The notes under the pieces are model-generated. The model worked only from the letters and a program-made list of their open reading frames with translations. It was not told the origin of the DNA and searched no databases. Shown here piece by piece: positions 25,791 through 34,024 of a stretch of DNA of 64,000 nt (position 1 is its first letter; every line of letters starts with the position of its first letter). The DNA lies in assembly GCF_900110125.1 (NCBI RefSeq), contig NZ_FOCN01000007.1, forward strand, positions 110,784 through 174,783. Direction: 5' to 3'. Position numbers and translations under genes: made by a program. Origin of the DNA: Cryobacterium luteum. GTDB taxonomy: Bacteria > Actinomycetota > Actinomycetes > Actinomycetales > Microbacteriaceae.

Positions 25791-27233
25791 ATGACATCGA
25801 ACGACACCCTGGTAACCCCGAAACTCGACACCTACGACGGGCTGCTCGCCGCCATCACCCCCTCAGCCGGCGACACGCGCGAGATTCTTGATCCGGCGAC
25901 GGGCGCGGTCGTTGGCCTGGCCCCAGTGCACACCGTCGATGACCTCGAAGCCGCCATCGCCGCAGCAACCCTGGCCCAGCCGGCCTGGGCGGCGCTCGGT
26001 CACGACGCGCGCAGCGCCGTCATGGTGCGGGCCGCCGACGCGATCGACGCCGCGGCTGAAGCCCTTGCCCAGCTGCTCTCCCGCGAACAGGGCAAACCGC
26101 TCAACGGACCCAACGCGCGCTTCGAGGTGGGCGGCGCATCCGCCTGGCTGCGCACTGCGGCGGCGACCCCGCTGGAATCCGAGGTGCTCATCGACGACGG
26201 CACCACCCACGCCGCGATCAGCTACCGCCCGATCGGCGTCGTGGGAGCGATCGGCCCCTGGAATTGGCCGATGATGATCTCCATGTGGCAGATCGCCCCA
26301 GCCCTGCGAATGGGCAACGCTGTCGTGGTCAAACCCTCCGAGTACACGCCGCTGAGCGTGCTCGCCCTGGTTGCTGTGGTCAACCAGGTACTGCCGGAGG
26401 GGCTCGTGACGGTCGTCTCCGGCGGCCGCGCGATCGGTGCCGGCCTCGCCGTGCATCCCGGCATCGGAAAGGTCATGTTCACCGGCTCGACCGCGACCGG
26501 TAAGGCCATCATCAAGAGCTCGGCCGACACGGTCAAGCGTCTGACGCTCGAGCTGGGGGGCAATGACGCCGGTATCGTGCTGCCCGACGCCGACCCGGCG
26601 GCCATCGCCGAGGGACTGTTCTGGGGTGCGTTCATCAACACCGGCCAGACCTGTGCCGCGCTCAAACGCCTCTACGTGCACGATGACATCTACGACGCCG
26701 TCTGCGAAGAGCTGACAGCGGTAGCGGCCAGGATGCCGATGGGTGTCGGAATGGATGAAAGCAACGTGCTCGGCCCGTTGCAGAACCAGGCGCAGTTCGA
26801 CATCGTTGCCGGTCTGGTGCAGTCCGCGAAGGACTCCGGAGCGCGCGTGCTCATCGGCGGCAACCCCGATCTGGAGGCGCCCGGCTTCTTCTACCCGACC
26901 ACCCTCATCGCCGACATCGACGATGACAACCCGCTGGTGCGGGAGGAACAGTTCGGTCCGGTGCTTCCGATCCTGCGCTACACCGACCTCGACGATGTCA
27001 TCGCCCGCGCCAACAGTGTTGACGTCGGTCTCGGCGGATCGGTCTGGTCGAGCGACCTCGTCGCCGCCCGAGCTGTGGCCGCACGTCTGGAGACCGGAAC
27101 GGTGTGGATCAACGCGCACGGCGCGGTGCACCCGATGATTCCGTTCGGCGGGGCCAAGCAGTCAGGCTATGGGCTCGAGTTCGGCGTCGAGGGCCTCAAA
27201 GCACTCGGTGTGCCGCAGGTCATCAACGGCTAA
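25791..27233 (+). CDS. NAD(P)-dependent aldehyde dehydrogenase
   Basis: 480 aa, ALDH superfamily. GGAGG precedes the ATG by four bases. Motifs are GPWNWPMMISMWQIAPAL, VVVKPSEYTPLS, the cofactor-site FTGSTATGKAI, catalytic Glu in LELGGNDAG, and catalytic Cys in NTGQTCAALKR; EEQFGPVLP closes the barrel-end motif. The aldehyde is not defined by sequence. It could take succinate semialdehyde from the hpa pathway 4 kb downstream, but a separate terminator and repeats lie between, so that is a guess. Confidence 0.9.
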   Translation: MTSNDTLVTPKLDTYDGLLAAITPSAGDTREILDPATGAVVGLAPVHTVDDLEAAIAAATLAQPAWAALGHDARSAVMVRAADAIDAAAEALAQLLSREQGKPLNGPNARFEVGGASAWLRTAAATPLESEVLIDDGTTHAAISYRPIGVVGAIGPWNWPMMISMWQIAPALRMGNAVVVKPSEYTPLSVLALVAVVNQVLPEGLVTVVSGGRAIGAGLAVHPGIGKVMFTGSTATGKAIIKSSADTVKRLTLELGGNDAGIVLPDADPAAIAEGLFWGAFINTGQTCAALKRLYVHDDIYDAVCEELTAVAARMPMGVGMDESNVLGPLQNQAQFDIVAGLVQSAKDSGARVLIGGNPDLEAPGFFYPTTLIADIDDDNPLVREEQFGPVLPILRYTDLDDVIARANSVDVGLGGSVWSSDLVAARAVAARLETGTVWINAHGAVHPMIPFGGAKQSGYGLEFGVEGLKALGVPQVING

Positions 27234-27247
27234 GCATCCGCTTCAGA

Positions 27248-27276
27248 AGGGCCCTCGTCGTCGACGGGGGCTCTTT
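27248..27276 (+). terminator. terminator hairpin after the aldehyde dehydrogenase
   Basis: An 11-bp stem with two G-T pairs (27248-27258 with 27264-27274) and a five-base loop, followed by a short T run. It lies 14 bases past the stop codon. Confidence 0.6.
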
Positions 27277-27303
27277 GCTGCGCCCGTTGCCGGGCCGGGC
27301 GGT

Positions 27304-27396
27304 GGCTAATTCAGGAGAAATGAACGGATGCGTGCACCTGGCCCGCACGAACACGCGGCACATCTGCCGGCGCGGTGCACCCGGCCCGAATTAGCC
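27304..27396. repeat. 93-bp palindromic intergenic element, copy A
   Basis: GGCTAATTC (27304-27312) and GAATTAGCC (27388-27396) are perfect terminal inverted repeats enclosing a GC-rich centre with CTGCCGGCGC. The same ends, size and central word recur at 54395-54488 and 54577-54669. This copy lies between convergent genes. Confidence 0.8.
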
Positions 27397-27441
27397 CCAC
27401 GACCGGCCGCACCGGCAAGTCGCGGCCCACCTTATGAACAC

Positions 27442-27489
27442 GGGCCCAGTTTCTATACTGGGCCCGGGGACGGGGCCCGCGCCCCGTCC
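27442..27489. repeat. double-hairpin intergenic element, copy 1
   Basis: Hairpin 1: GGGCCCAGT (27442-27450), loop TTCTAT, ACTGGGCCC (27457-27465). Hairpin 2: GGACGGGGC (27468-27476), loop CCGC, GCCCCGTCC (27481-27489). Both stems are perfect 9-bp pairs. The same pair of hairpins with the same loops, almost base for base, recurs at 33966-34014. Placed between convergent genes, it may also end transcription from both sides. Confidence 0.8.
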
Positions 27490-27560
27490 AGAAACGACGA
27501 CGGACAAAACCGTGCCGCCCGGATCGGAATCCGGGCGGCACGGTGTGGCAGTGCAGGAAA

Positions 27561-28907
27561 CTACTCGTGGGTGCTGACGCCCAGCGGAATTCCGCGGGTC
27601 TCTTTCACGAGGGTGACCGCGACGAAGGAGATCGCCGCGAGCACCATGAGGTAGATGCCGATGGAGAAGGTCTGGCCGGTCTCATCGAGCAGCAGCTGGG
27701 CGATCAGCGGGGCGAAGGCGCCACCGAGGATCGCGCCGAGCGCATAGCCGATCGACACGCCTGAGTAGCGCACCTGGGCCGGGAACATCTCGGCGTACAG
27801 CGCCGCCTGTGGACCGTAGGAGAAGCCGAGTCCACTGGCCAGGACAATCAGCGAGAGCGCGAACCAGACGATGTCGCCGGTGTCGATGAGCAGGAACATT
27901 GGGATGGCCCAGATGAACAGGAACGCGTAGCCGAGCTGGAAGGTGCGCACCCGGCCGATCTTGTCGGACAGGATGCCGCCGAGCATGGTCGAGGCGAGCC
28001 AGAACACGGCCGCGACGGTGCTCGCGATGAGCACCGGGGTGCGCTCCATGCCGAGTCCGCCGGCGTCAGCGGGCTTGGTGGCGTAGGAGTTGAAGAACGC
28101 GATGAGCATGTAGCCGGCCGCGTTGTTGGCGATGAAGATGAGGGCGGTGAGGATGACCTGACGCGAGTGGTTTTTGAACAGCTGCTTGAGCGGGGCGGCA
28201 GATTCCTTCTTGCGGGTTTGCATCTCCTTGAAGACCGGGCTCTCGGCGACCGCGCGGCGGATGACCCAGCCGACGACGATGAGCAGCACGGAGACGAGGA
28301 ACGGGATGCGCCAGCCCCAGTTGAGGAAGGCCTCTTCACTCATCGACGTGGTGACCAAAATCATCACGCCGGTGGCGAGGATCAGTCCGACCGGTACGCC
28401 GATCTGTGGGTAGGCGCCGAAGAAGCCGCGCTTGTTGATGGGTGCGTGTTCGACCGACATGAGGGCGGCGCCGCCCCATTCACCGCCGGCCGAGAAGCCC
28501 TGCAGGATGCGCAGCACGATCAGCAGGATGGGCGCCCAGACGCCGATCTGGTCGAAGGTCGGCAGCAGACCGATGAGCGCGGTGGCCGCGCCCATCATGA
28601 CGAGGGTGAAAACCAGCATGGCCTTGCGGCCGATCCGGTCGCCGAGGTGCCCGGCCACAATGGCACCGAGCGGGCGGAACAGAAAGCTGATGCCGAGCGA
28701 GGCCCAAGCGATGAGCTGGGCGAGCGGTTCGTTCTCCCCGGCCAGCGGGGCGAAGAACAGGCCGGCCAGCACGAGTCCAGCGGCCTGGGCATAGATGAAG
28801 AAGTCGTACCACTCGATCGTGGTACCGACCATGGTGCCGGCGAGCACCCGCCGTTCTTCGTTGCGTTTAGCGCTGGTCGCCGGTGTGCGCTCGGTCGTAA
28901 AGGCCAT
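27561..28907 (-). CDS. MFS transporter, metabolite:H+ symporter (MHS) type
   Basis: 448 aa with about twelve membrane segments. Typical MHS-family features are TTIEWYDFFIYAQAAGLVL in the first helix, LGDRIGRKAMLVFTL in the loop 2-3 motif, and GFSAGGEWGGAALMSVEH in helix 4. Members (ProP, KgtP, ShiA, aromatic-acid carriers) import organic acids or osmolytes. The ATG at 28907 has GGGAG upstream. It is 1.5 kb from the hpa operon and could import an aromatic acid for it, but the two are separated by a divergent gene, so that link is only inferred. Confidence 0.9.
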   Translation of the reverse strand: MAFTTERTPATSAKRNEERRVLAGTMVGTTIEWYDFFIYAQAAGLVLAGLFFAPLAGENEPLAQLIAWASLGISFLFRPLGAIVAGHLGDRIGRKAMLVFTLVMMGAATALIGLLPTFDQIGVWAPILLIVLRILQGFSAGGEWGGAALMSVEHAPINKRGFFGAYPQIGVPVGLILATGVMILVTTSMSEEAFLNWGWRIPFLVSVLLIVVGWVIRRAVAESPVFKEMQTRKKESAAPLKQLFKNHSRQVILTALIFIANNAAGYMLIAFFNSYATKPADAGGLGMERTPVLIASTVAAVFWLASTMLGGILSDKIGRVRTFQLGYAFLFIWAIPMFLLIDTGDIVWFALSLIVLASGLGFSYGPQAALYAEMFPAQVRYSGVSIGYALGAILGGAFAPLIAQLLLDETGQTFSIGIYLMVLAAISFVAVTLVKETRGIPLGVSTHE

Positions 28908-29141
28908 GGAATACTCCCTCGTATTTCACTGCGGTGCTGGGTCGGGTGCTGTTGCAAAGTGTGTGTGGATCATGCGGGAAAAACCGGCACTCGGGCAGTA
29001 TGGCAGCAAAATCGACGATTACCTACCTATTGGTCAGTATTGTGTGGGATTGTTATTTTTCGGTGTTTCAGAGTGTGGAATTGCGCCCTGCATGGGGGTG
29101 CTGGCGAGTGCATCCGAAGCGATGGCGCTAGTTTGGAGGGG

Positions 29142-30419
29142 ATGTCCTCCTCGAAAGTGCCCTCGGTGCACGGCCGCACAGCGCTCGCAACGTTGAGTAT
29201 CGGTGTGGTTGGGATTTTGCTCTGGCCGGTCGTGACCGCCATCTTCGTGCTCAGCGCCTGGGACGTTGGCGAGACCTGCGCCCGGGTTCACAGCTCCGGC
29301 GACCTCGTGCGCTACGACTTCTTTCCGCCGCGGATGCTCTGTTCCACCGGGACGAATGAGTGGGCGAGCGCAACCCCTGCGGGCGTGACTGTCGGCTTCT
29401 CCGTCGTGCTCGTGCTCGGCGTTGCCGCCATGGTAGTCGGTGTCGTGGCCGGAGTGCGGGCGGTGCCGACGCTGGCGCCAGTGGCACTCGGTGTGAATTT
29501 CGTCTATGTGGCCGGGACCGTGCCATCGCTCTTGGTTCGTCGACTGCGGCGGCTGTGCGGGTTGCTTGCGGTAGCGTCTGTGCTCTCGCCGGCTTGGATG
29601 CTGTATCTGGGCTTCGGCGTCGGCCAGGCCGGGTCGGGCGCACCCGACCCGTACACCCAAATTCCGATCTATGCCGCGCAGCTCGTCGTGGCCGGCGCCA
29701 TTCCACTGCTCGCCGTCGCGGCGGGACTGGCCGGCTGGGTGCTGCGGGCTCGCGCGCGGTCCGGGCGAGCTGATCGGGCATCCGTTGCGGTCGCCGGACT
29801 GGTCGCCGGGACGATGCTGCTCGCTCTGACGCTCTCGCTGGGTCTCGGGGCAATCGCGAAGGTCATTACCGTCGGTGAACGGTTCGTGCCGGCAACGACC
29901 GGCAGCGCGCAAATAACCGCGCCCCCGTCAGCGGGTGACGTGCAATTGATGCTGCCACCCGAGTTGCCGCCGGTCGTACTTCCCGACGCGCCCTCGACGG
30001 CGCTGACGGCGACCGAGCTCGAGGCGCAATTTGCGGCGTTCGTCGCCCAGACGAGCGCTCGCTTCGGGCCGGCGTTCGCGGAACCGGAACGGCAGGGGGC
30101 GGTCCCCGGCCCGGCGCTCGACCTCGCCGTAGCCGCTGCGCCGTACGCGTTCGACTGCCTGAATACCGGGATCGGCTACGGTATGGAGCTCACCTTCTCC
30201 AGCGCCGCTGTCGACGACTGGGACGTGAATTACGACGCCGCGGCGGCCGCGTTTCTGCGCATCACCGCTGGCTGGGCGGCCGACGGTTACCCCAGCCAGA
30301 CCTACAACAGCGAGTTCCTCGCCTACGCCGACGAGCCGAGCCTCGTGTCCCAACTGCGCGCCCGCCACGTGGGATCGACGGTGCGGGTGGGAATGCAGAG
30401 CCTCTGCGTGGCCAGGTGA
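29142..30419 (+). CDS. polytopic membrane protein with large extracytoplasmic C-terminal domain
   Basis: 425 aa from an ATG with GGAGGGG just upstream. About six hydrophobic segments occupy residues ~10-245, then ~170 residues without membrane segments (from VITVGERFVPATTG onward), ending near SLCVAR. No known domain is recognised. The long frame extends upstream of this ATG, but that part overlaps the divergent transporter and is not coding. The gene stands between the transporter and the hpa operon without clear functional links. Confidence 0.65.
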   Translation: MSSSKVPSVHGRTALATLSIGVVGILLWPVVTAIFVLSAWDVGETCARVHSSGDLVRYDFFPPRMLCSTGTNEWASATPAGVTVGFSVVLVLGVAAMVVGVVAGVRAVPTLAPVALGVNFVYVAGTVPSLLVRRLRRLCGLLAVASVLSPAWMLYLGFGVGQAGSGAPDPYTQIPIYAAQLVVAGAIPLLAVAAGLAGWVLRARARSGRADRASVAVAGLVAGTMLLALTLSLGLGAIAKVITVGERFVPATTGSAQITAPPSAGDVQLMLPPELPPVVLPDAPSTALTATELEAQFAAFVAQTSARFGPAFAEPERQGAVPGPALDLAVAAAPYAFDCLNTGIGYGMELTFSSAAVDDWDVNYDAAAAAFLRITAGWAADGYPSQTYNSEFLAYADEPSLVSQLRARHVGSTVRVGMQSLCVAR

Positions 30420-31160
30420 CTAGCCGAGCTCGGCGACGATCGTTCGTGCGGAAGAGGTGAGAACGGCACCGATGTCGGTGGGGGAGTGCAGACTCGAGAT
30501 ATAGACGACGGCGAGGGAGGCGGGTGGTTCACCGGGCACCAGTAGCGGAACGGCGATCGACGACAGGCCGTCAATGACCTCGTTGTGACTCGAGGCGTAG
30601 CCGAGGGCAGCGACCTCCCCGGCCTCACTGCGGCGAGTTGCCGGGTGGCCGAGCGCGGCCCATTGCGTGGCGCTCAGGCCGGAATGGATGGCGATTCCCG
30701 GCGCGCCCATGTGCAGCGGATGCCGCGTGCCGGGCTGCTGCGCGACCGTCGCGTGGGCCTGCCGCGGCTCGATACTCACGAGAGTGAAGATCTCGCCCTG
30801 GTCGAGCACCGCGACGAACGCGGTCATGCCGAGCTCGTTGGCGATGCGGGTGAGAACGGGCCGTGCAGCGGCCTGCAGATCGCGGGACACCCCGCGGGCC
30901 AGGGCGGCCAGTCGCGCGCCGAGCCGCACCAGCCCGGCCGGGTCACGAACGACGAGGCCATGATCTTCGAGGGTGCGCAAGATGCGATAGGCGATCGAAC
31001 GGTGCACGTCGAGGGCGGCGGCGAGTTCGACGATGCTCATCGGTTCGGTGCGGTCAGCGAGAATCTCTAGCACGCGGATGCCACGCGACAGGGTTTGCGA
31101 GTGCGCGGCGGGTGCCGACTGCTGGCTGCCGGGGGTCTCGGCGAATTCTGGGATCGACAC
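30420..31160 (-). CDS. IclR-family transcriptional regulator, last gene of the hpa run
   Basis: 246 aa. The N-terminal winged helix covers residues ~25-85 (RGIRVLEILADRTEPMSIVELAAALDVHRSIAYRILRTLEDHGLV). The effector domain follows, with AFVAVLDQGEIFTLVSIEP and HPLHMGAPGIAIHSG. IclR proteins commonly control aromatic-acid catabolism and bind pathway compounds. The GTG at 31160 is 32 bases beyond the hpaI stop in the same direction, so it probably belongs to the hpa operon or is regulated with it. Confidence 0.88.
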   Translation of the reverse strand: MSIPEFAETPGSQQSAPAAHSQTLSRGIRVLEILADRTEPMSIVELAAALDVHRSIAYRILRTLEDHGLVVRDPAGLVRLGARLAALARGVSRDLQAAARPVLTRIANELGMTAFVAVLDQGEIFTLVSIEPRQAHATVAQQPGTRHPLHMGAPGIAIHSGLSATQWAALGHPATRRSEAGEVAALGYASSHNEVIDGLSSIAVPLLVPGEPPASLAVVYISSLHSPTDIGAVLTSSARTIVAELG

Positions 31161-31192
31161 CGTCCTATTCTCGCATTCGGCTGACCGTTGCT

Positions 31193-32014
31193 TTAGTAAC
31201 TCGGCCGCGAAAGGTCGGGCCCGGCCAGCCCAGTGGGCCTGATGAAGGTCGCGGCGAGCGTCTCCGACGCCCGGGCGAGGATGGCCACGTCGGCACCGAC
31301 GAGCACGAAACGGGCACCCGCCGCCAGGTACCGCTTCGCGGTCGCCGGAGCGAAAGCATTGACGCCGACCGGTTTGCCGAGCGCCGTGACGGTGCGGATG
31401 CACTGCTCAACCGACGCGACGACGTCGGGGTGGTCCTGCTGGCCGAGCAAACCCATCGACGCGGCCAGGTCGGACGGACCGATGAACAGGCCGTCTACGC
31501 CGTCGACGCTGGCGATCTCGGTGATGTTGGCGACGGCATCCGTTGTCTCGATCTGCACGAACAGTGAGATCGTCTCGTTGGCGCTGGCCAGATAGTCGTC
31601 GATGCGGTTCCACCGGGACGCCCGGGCCAGGGCGCTGCCGACGCCACGAACGCCGAGCGGCGGGTAGCGCACCGCCGCCACCATGTCGCGGGCCTGCTCG
31701 GCGGTGTCGACCATGGGAATGAGCAGATTCTGCGCGCCGAGGTCGAGCAGCTGCTTCACGATGATCCGGTCTCCGATCGGTGCCCGCACCAGCGGCACGA
31801 TCGGGTAGCCGTGCACGGCCTGCAGCTGGCTGAGCGTCGACTCGAGGCCGTTGGGGCTGTGTTCGGTGTCGATCAGGAGCCAGTCGAGACCGCTGCCGGC
31901 GCAGATTTCCGCCACCAACGCGCTGCCGGAACACACCCACATGCCGATCTGCGCACGTTCGCTGTCCGCGAGAAGGTCGCGGAAGGTCGGCTCTGCTGCT
32001 ACTCGAATCGGCAT
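31193..32014 (-). CDS. hpaI: 4-hydroxy-2-oxoheptane-1,7-dioate aldolase
   Basis: 273 aa, class II HpcH/HpaI aldolase. It cleaves the C7 hydroxy-oxo-diacid to pyruvate and succinate semialdehyde, the last meta-cleavage step. The active-site pieces match the E. coli enzyme: LIDTEHSPN (base), VPLVRAP (Arg), VQIETTDAV (metal Glu) and GPSDLAASMG (metal Asp). The ATG at 32014 has GGGAG upstream and overlaps the end of hpaH by 16 bases. Confidence 0.92.
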   Translation of the reverse strand: MPIRVAAEPTFRDLLADSERAQIGMWVCSGSALVAEICAGSGLDWLLIDTEHSPNGLESTLSQLQAVHGYPIVPLVRAPIGDRIIVKQLLDLGAQNLLIPMVDTAEQARDMVAAVRYPPLGVRGVGSALARASRWNRIDDYLASANETISLFVQIETTDAVANITEIASVDGVDGLFIGPSDLAASMGLLGQQDHPDVVASVEQCIRTVTALGKPVGVNAFAPATAKRYLAAGARFVLVGADVAILARASETLAATFIRPTGLAGPDLSRPSY

Positions 32015-32784
32015 GTGATGGCTCCCAGGGGTCCATAGTCGGCGTGCACGGTGTCGCCCTGTTCCACCCACATCGGGCGGGTGAACGAACCGGCCAGGAT
32101 GATCTCCCCGGCCTCGAGGCTGGTGCCGTGCTGGGCGAGTTTGTTCGCCAGCCAGAACACGCCGGCAGCGGGGTGGTTGAGCACGGCCGCGGCCACCCCG
32201 GACTCCTCGATGGTCTGGTTGCGGTAAAGCAACGCCGACACCCAGCGCAGGTCCACGTCGCCGACCTTCACCGGCCTGCCGCCGAGCAGCATGCCGCCCA
32301 TCGCCGCGTTGTCGGAGATGGTGTCGACGATGGTGCGGCCGGTCATCTCGATGCGCGAGCTGAGAATCTCCAGCGCCGGAACCACATAGTCCGTCGCGTC
32401 GAGAACGTCGAACAGGGTGCAGTTCGGGCCGGACAACGGCTTGCCGAGCACAAACGCGAGTTCGACCTCGATGCGCACGTTCGAGAAGCTGTCGAAACGG
32501 ATGCTCGCACCATTCTCGTAGACCTCGTCGGCGAAGATCACCCCGTAGTCGGGTTCGGTGATGCCGGTGGCGACCTGCATCACCTTGGAGGTCAGGCCGA
32601 TTTTGCGGCCGACGAGCCGGCGGCCGGCCGCGATGCCGCGCTCCTTCCACAGGCTCTGCACGGCATAGGCGTCGTCGACGGTCATTCCGGGGTATCGGGT
32701 GGTCAACAGCGGAACCGTCGACCGGGTGCGACCGGCCGCGACGAGTTCGTCGGCGATCTCTTCGATGACTGACTGCTCAAGCAT
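31999..32784 (-). CDS. hpaH: 2-oxo-hept-4-ene-1,7-dioate hydratase
   Basis: 261 aa, hydratase/decarboxylase (FAH-like) family, close in pattern to HpaH/HpcG and MhpD. It adds water to the 2-oxo-heptenedioate to give the aldolase substrate. VGRKIGLTSKVMQVATGI and the metal-binding EVELAFVLGKPL (E-x-E) are visible, as is LEAGEIILAGSFTRPMWV. It lies 12 bases after hpaD and overlaps hpaI, consistent with pathway order. Confidence 0.93.
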   Translation of the reverse strand: MLEQSVIEEIADELVAAGRTRSTVPLLTTRYPGMTVDDAYAVQSLWKERGIAAGRRLVGRKIGLTSKVMQVATGITEPDYGVIFADEVYENGASIRFDSFSNVRIEVELAFVLGKPLSGPNCTLFDVLDATDYVVPALEILSSRIEMTGRTIVDTISDNAAMGGMLLGGRPVKVGDVDLRWVSALLYRNQTIEESGVAAAVLNHPAAGVFWLANKLAQHGTSLEAGEIILAGSFTRPMWVEQGDTVHADYGPLGAITCRFE

Positions 32785-32796
32785 GCGCGCTGCTTT

Positions 32797-33870
32797 CTAG
32801 AGGGTGGTGCCGAGTTTGAAGCCGGCCAGCTCGTCATCCTTGCGGGTGTACGAGAAGCCGTCGGCGCCGACGGTGACGGCCATTTCGCGGGGCTCGGTGC
32901 GTTCGATGACCGGCTGCGGGTTGCCGTCGAGGTCGAGCACGAGCGAGGCATCCGTGTACCAGCTGGGCACGACGGGGTTGCCCCACCAGTCGCGGCGCTG
33001 GTTGTCGTGCACGTCCCAGGTGACGACGGGGTTGTCGGGGTCGCCGGTGTAGTAGTCCTGCGTGTAGATCTCGACGCGGTGGCCGTCGGGGTCGCGCAGG
33101 TACAGGTAGAACGCGTTCGAGACGCCGTGGCGGCCGGGTCCGCGCTCGATCAGGTCGCTCTTGCGCAGCGCGCCGAGCTTGTCACAAATGTAGATGATGT
33201 TGTGCTTCTCGTGGGTCGAGAAGGCGATGTGGTGCATGCGCGGCCCGTTGCCGCCGGTGAGGGCGGTATCGTGCACGGTGTCCTTGCGGCGCATCCAGGC
33301 GGCGTAGGTGACGCCGTCTTCGTCTTTGATGTCTTCGGTGACGCGAAAGCCGAGGTCTTCGAGGTACTTGCGGCCCCGGCCGACGTCGGGGGTGACCTGG
33401 TTGAAGTGGTCGAGACGCACGAGCGCGCCCGGCCCCTGCAGGTCGTAACGCCAGGCGAGACGTTCCACGTGGATGGTCGAATAGAAGAACTCGTAGGGAA
33501 AGCCGAGCGGATCCTCGACGCGCACGCTGTCGCCGATGCCCTTCACGAAGCCCTCGGTGCGGCGATCGGTGCGGCAGCCGAGCTCCCGGTAGTACGCCTC
33601 GGCGAGGTCGACGTCTTCGGGGCTGCGCACCCGAAAGGCCATCGCGGCGACGGCGGCGATGGGCCCCTGACGCAGCACCAGATTGTGATGGATGAACTCT
33701 TCGAAGCTGCGCAGGTAGATCTCGGTGTCGCTCTCCTCGGTGACAACGAGGCCGAGAATGTCGACGTAAAATTCGCGCGAGCGGGCCAGGTCGGTCACGA
33801 CGATGTCCATGTAGGCGCAGCGGAGAATGTCGGGCGGGGTCGCGGTGGGGGTGGGAATCGGATGGGTCAT
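32797..33870 (-). CDS. hpaD: 3,4-dihydroxyphenylacetate (homoprotocatechuate) 2,3-dioxygenase
   Basis: 357 aa, type I extradiol dioxygenase with two vicinal-oxygen-chelate modules. It opens the ring of homoprotocatechuate to 5-carboxymethyl-2-hydroxymuconate semialdehyde. The metal ligands fall at His155 (LDHFNQV), His214 (RMHHIAF) and Glu267 (GHRVEIY). The second-shell residues His200, His248 and Tyr257 are also present, all at the numbering of the Brevibacterium fuscum enzyme. Close homologues use Fe(II) (HPCD) or Mn(II) (MndD of Arthrobacter); the sequence does not say which metal is used here. Confidence 0.96.
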   Translation of the reverse strand: MTHPIPTPTATPPDILRCAYMDIVVTDLARSREFYVDILGLVVTEESDTEIYLRSFEEFIHHNLVLRQGPIAAVAAMAFRVRSPEDVDLAEAYYRELGCRTDRRTEGFVKGIGDSVRVEDPLGFPYEFFYSTIHVERLAWRYDLQGPGALVRLDHFNQVTPDVGRGRKYLEDLGFRVTEDIKDEDGVTYAAWMRRKDTVHDTALTGGNGPRMHHIAFSTHEKHNIIYICDKLGALRKSDLIERGPGRHGVSNAFYLYLRDPDGHRVEIYTQDYYTGDPDNPVVTWDVHDNQRRDWWGNPVVPSWYTDASLVLDLDGNPQPVIERTEPREMAVTVGADGFSYTRKDDELAGFKLGTTL

Positions 33871-33965
33871 GGGGTTCTCCTCGTTGAGGGTGACGCGGGG
33901 TAGGTGCAAGGTAGGTGCAGGGGTTCTGCTGGGTGAAACGGATGCCGGACCCACGGTGTGAACGT

Positions 33966-34014
33966 GGGCCCAGTTTCTAAACTGGGCCTGTGGACGGGGC
34001 CCGGGCCCCGTCCA
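33966..34014. repeat. double-hairpin intergenic element, copy 2
   Basis: Hairpin 1: GGGCCCAGT (33966-33974), loop TTCTAA, ACTGGGCC (33981-33988). Hairpin 2 is a 24-bp perfect palindrome at 33991-34014 (core GGACGGGGC/GCCCCGTCC). It repeats copy 1 at 27442-27489 nearly exactly. It lies inside the hpa run, between hpaE and hpaD, where it could attenuate transcription or protect mRNA ends. Confidence 0.8.
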
Positions 34015-34024
34015 CAGGGGCGGG

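Noticed and set aside
25791..28907. Treating the aldehyde dehydrogenase and MHS transporter as part of the hpa operon
   Set aside because: A terminator, two repeat elements and a divergent membrane-protein gene separate them from hpa genes; the functional link stays a guess.
28167..29141. Long N-terminal extension of the 29142 membrane protein
   Set aside because: It runs antisense through the MFS transporter. GGAGGGG and an ATG at 29142 followed by a membrane segment mark the true start.
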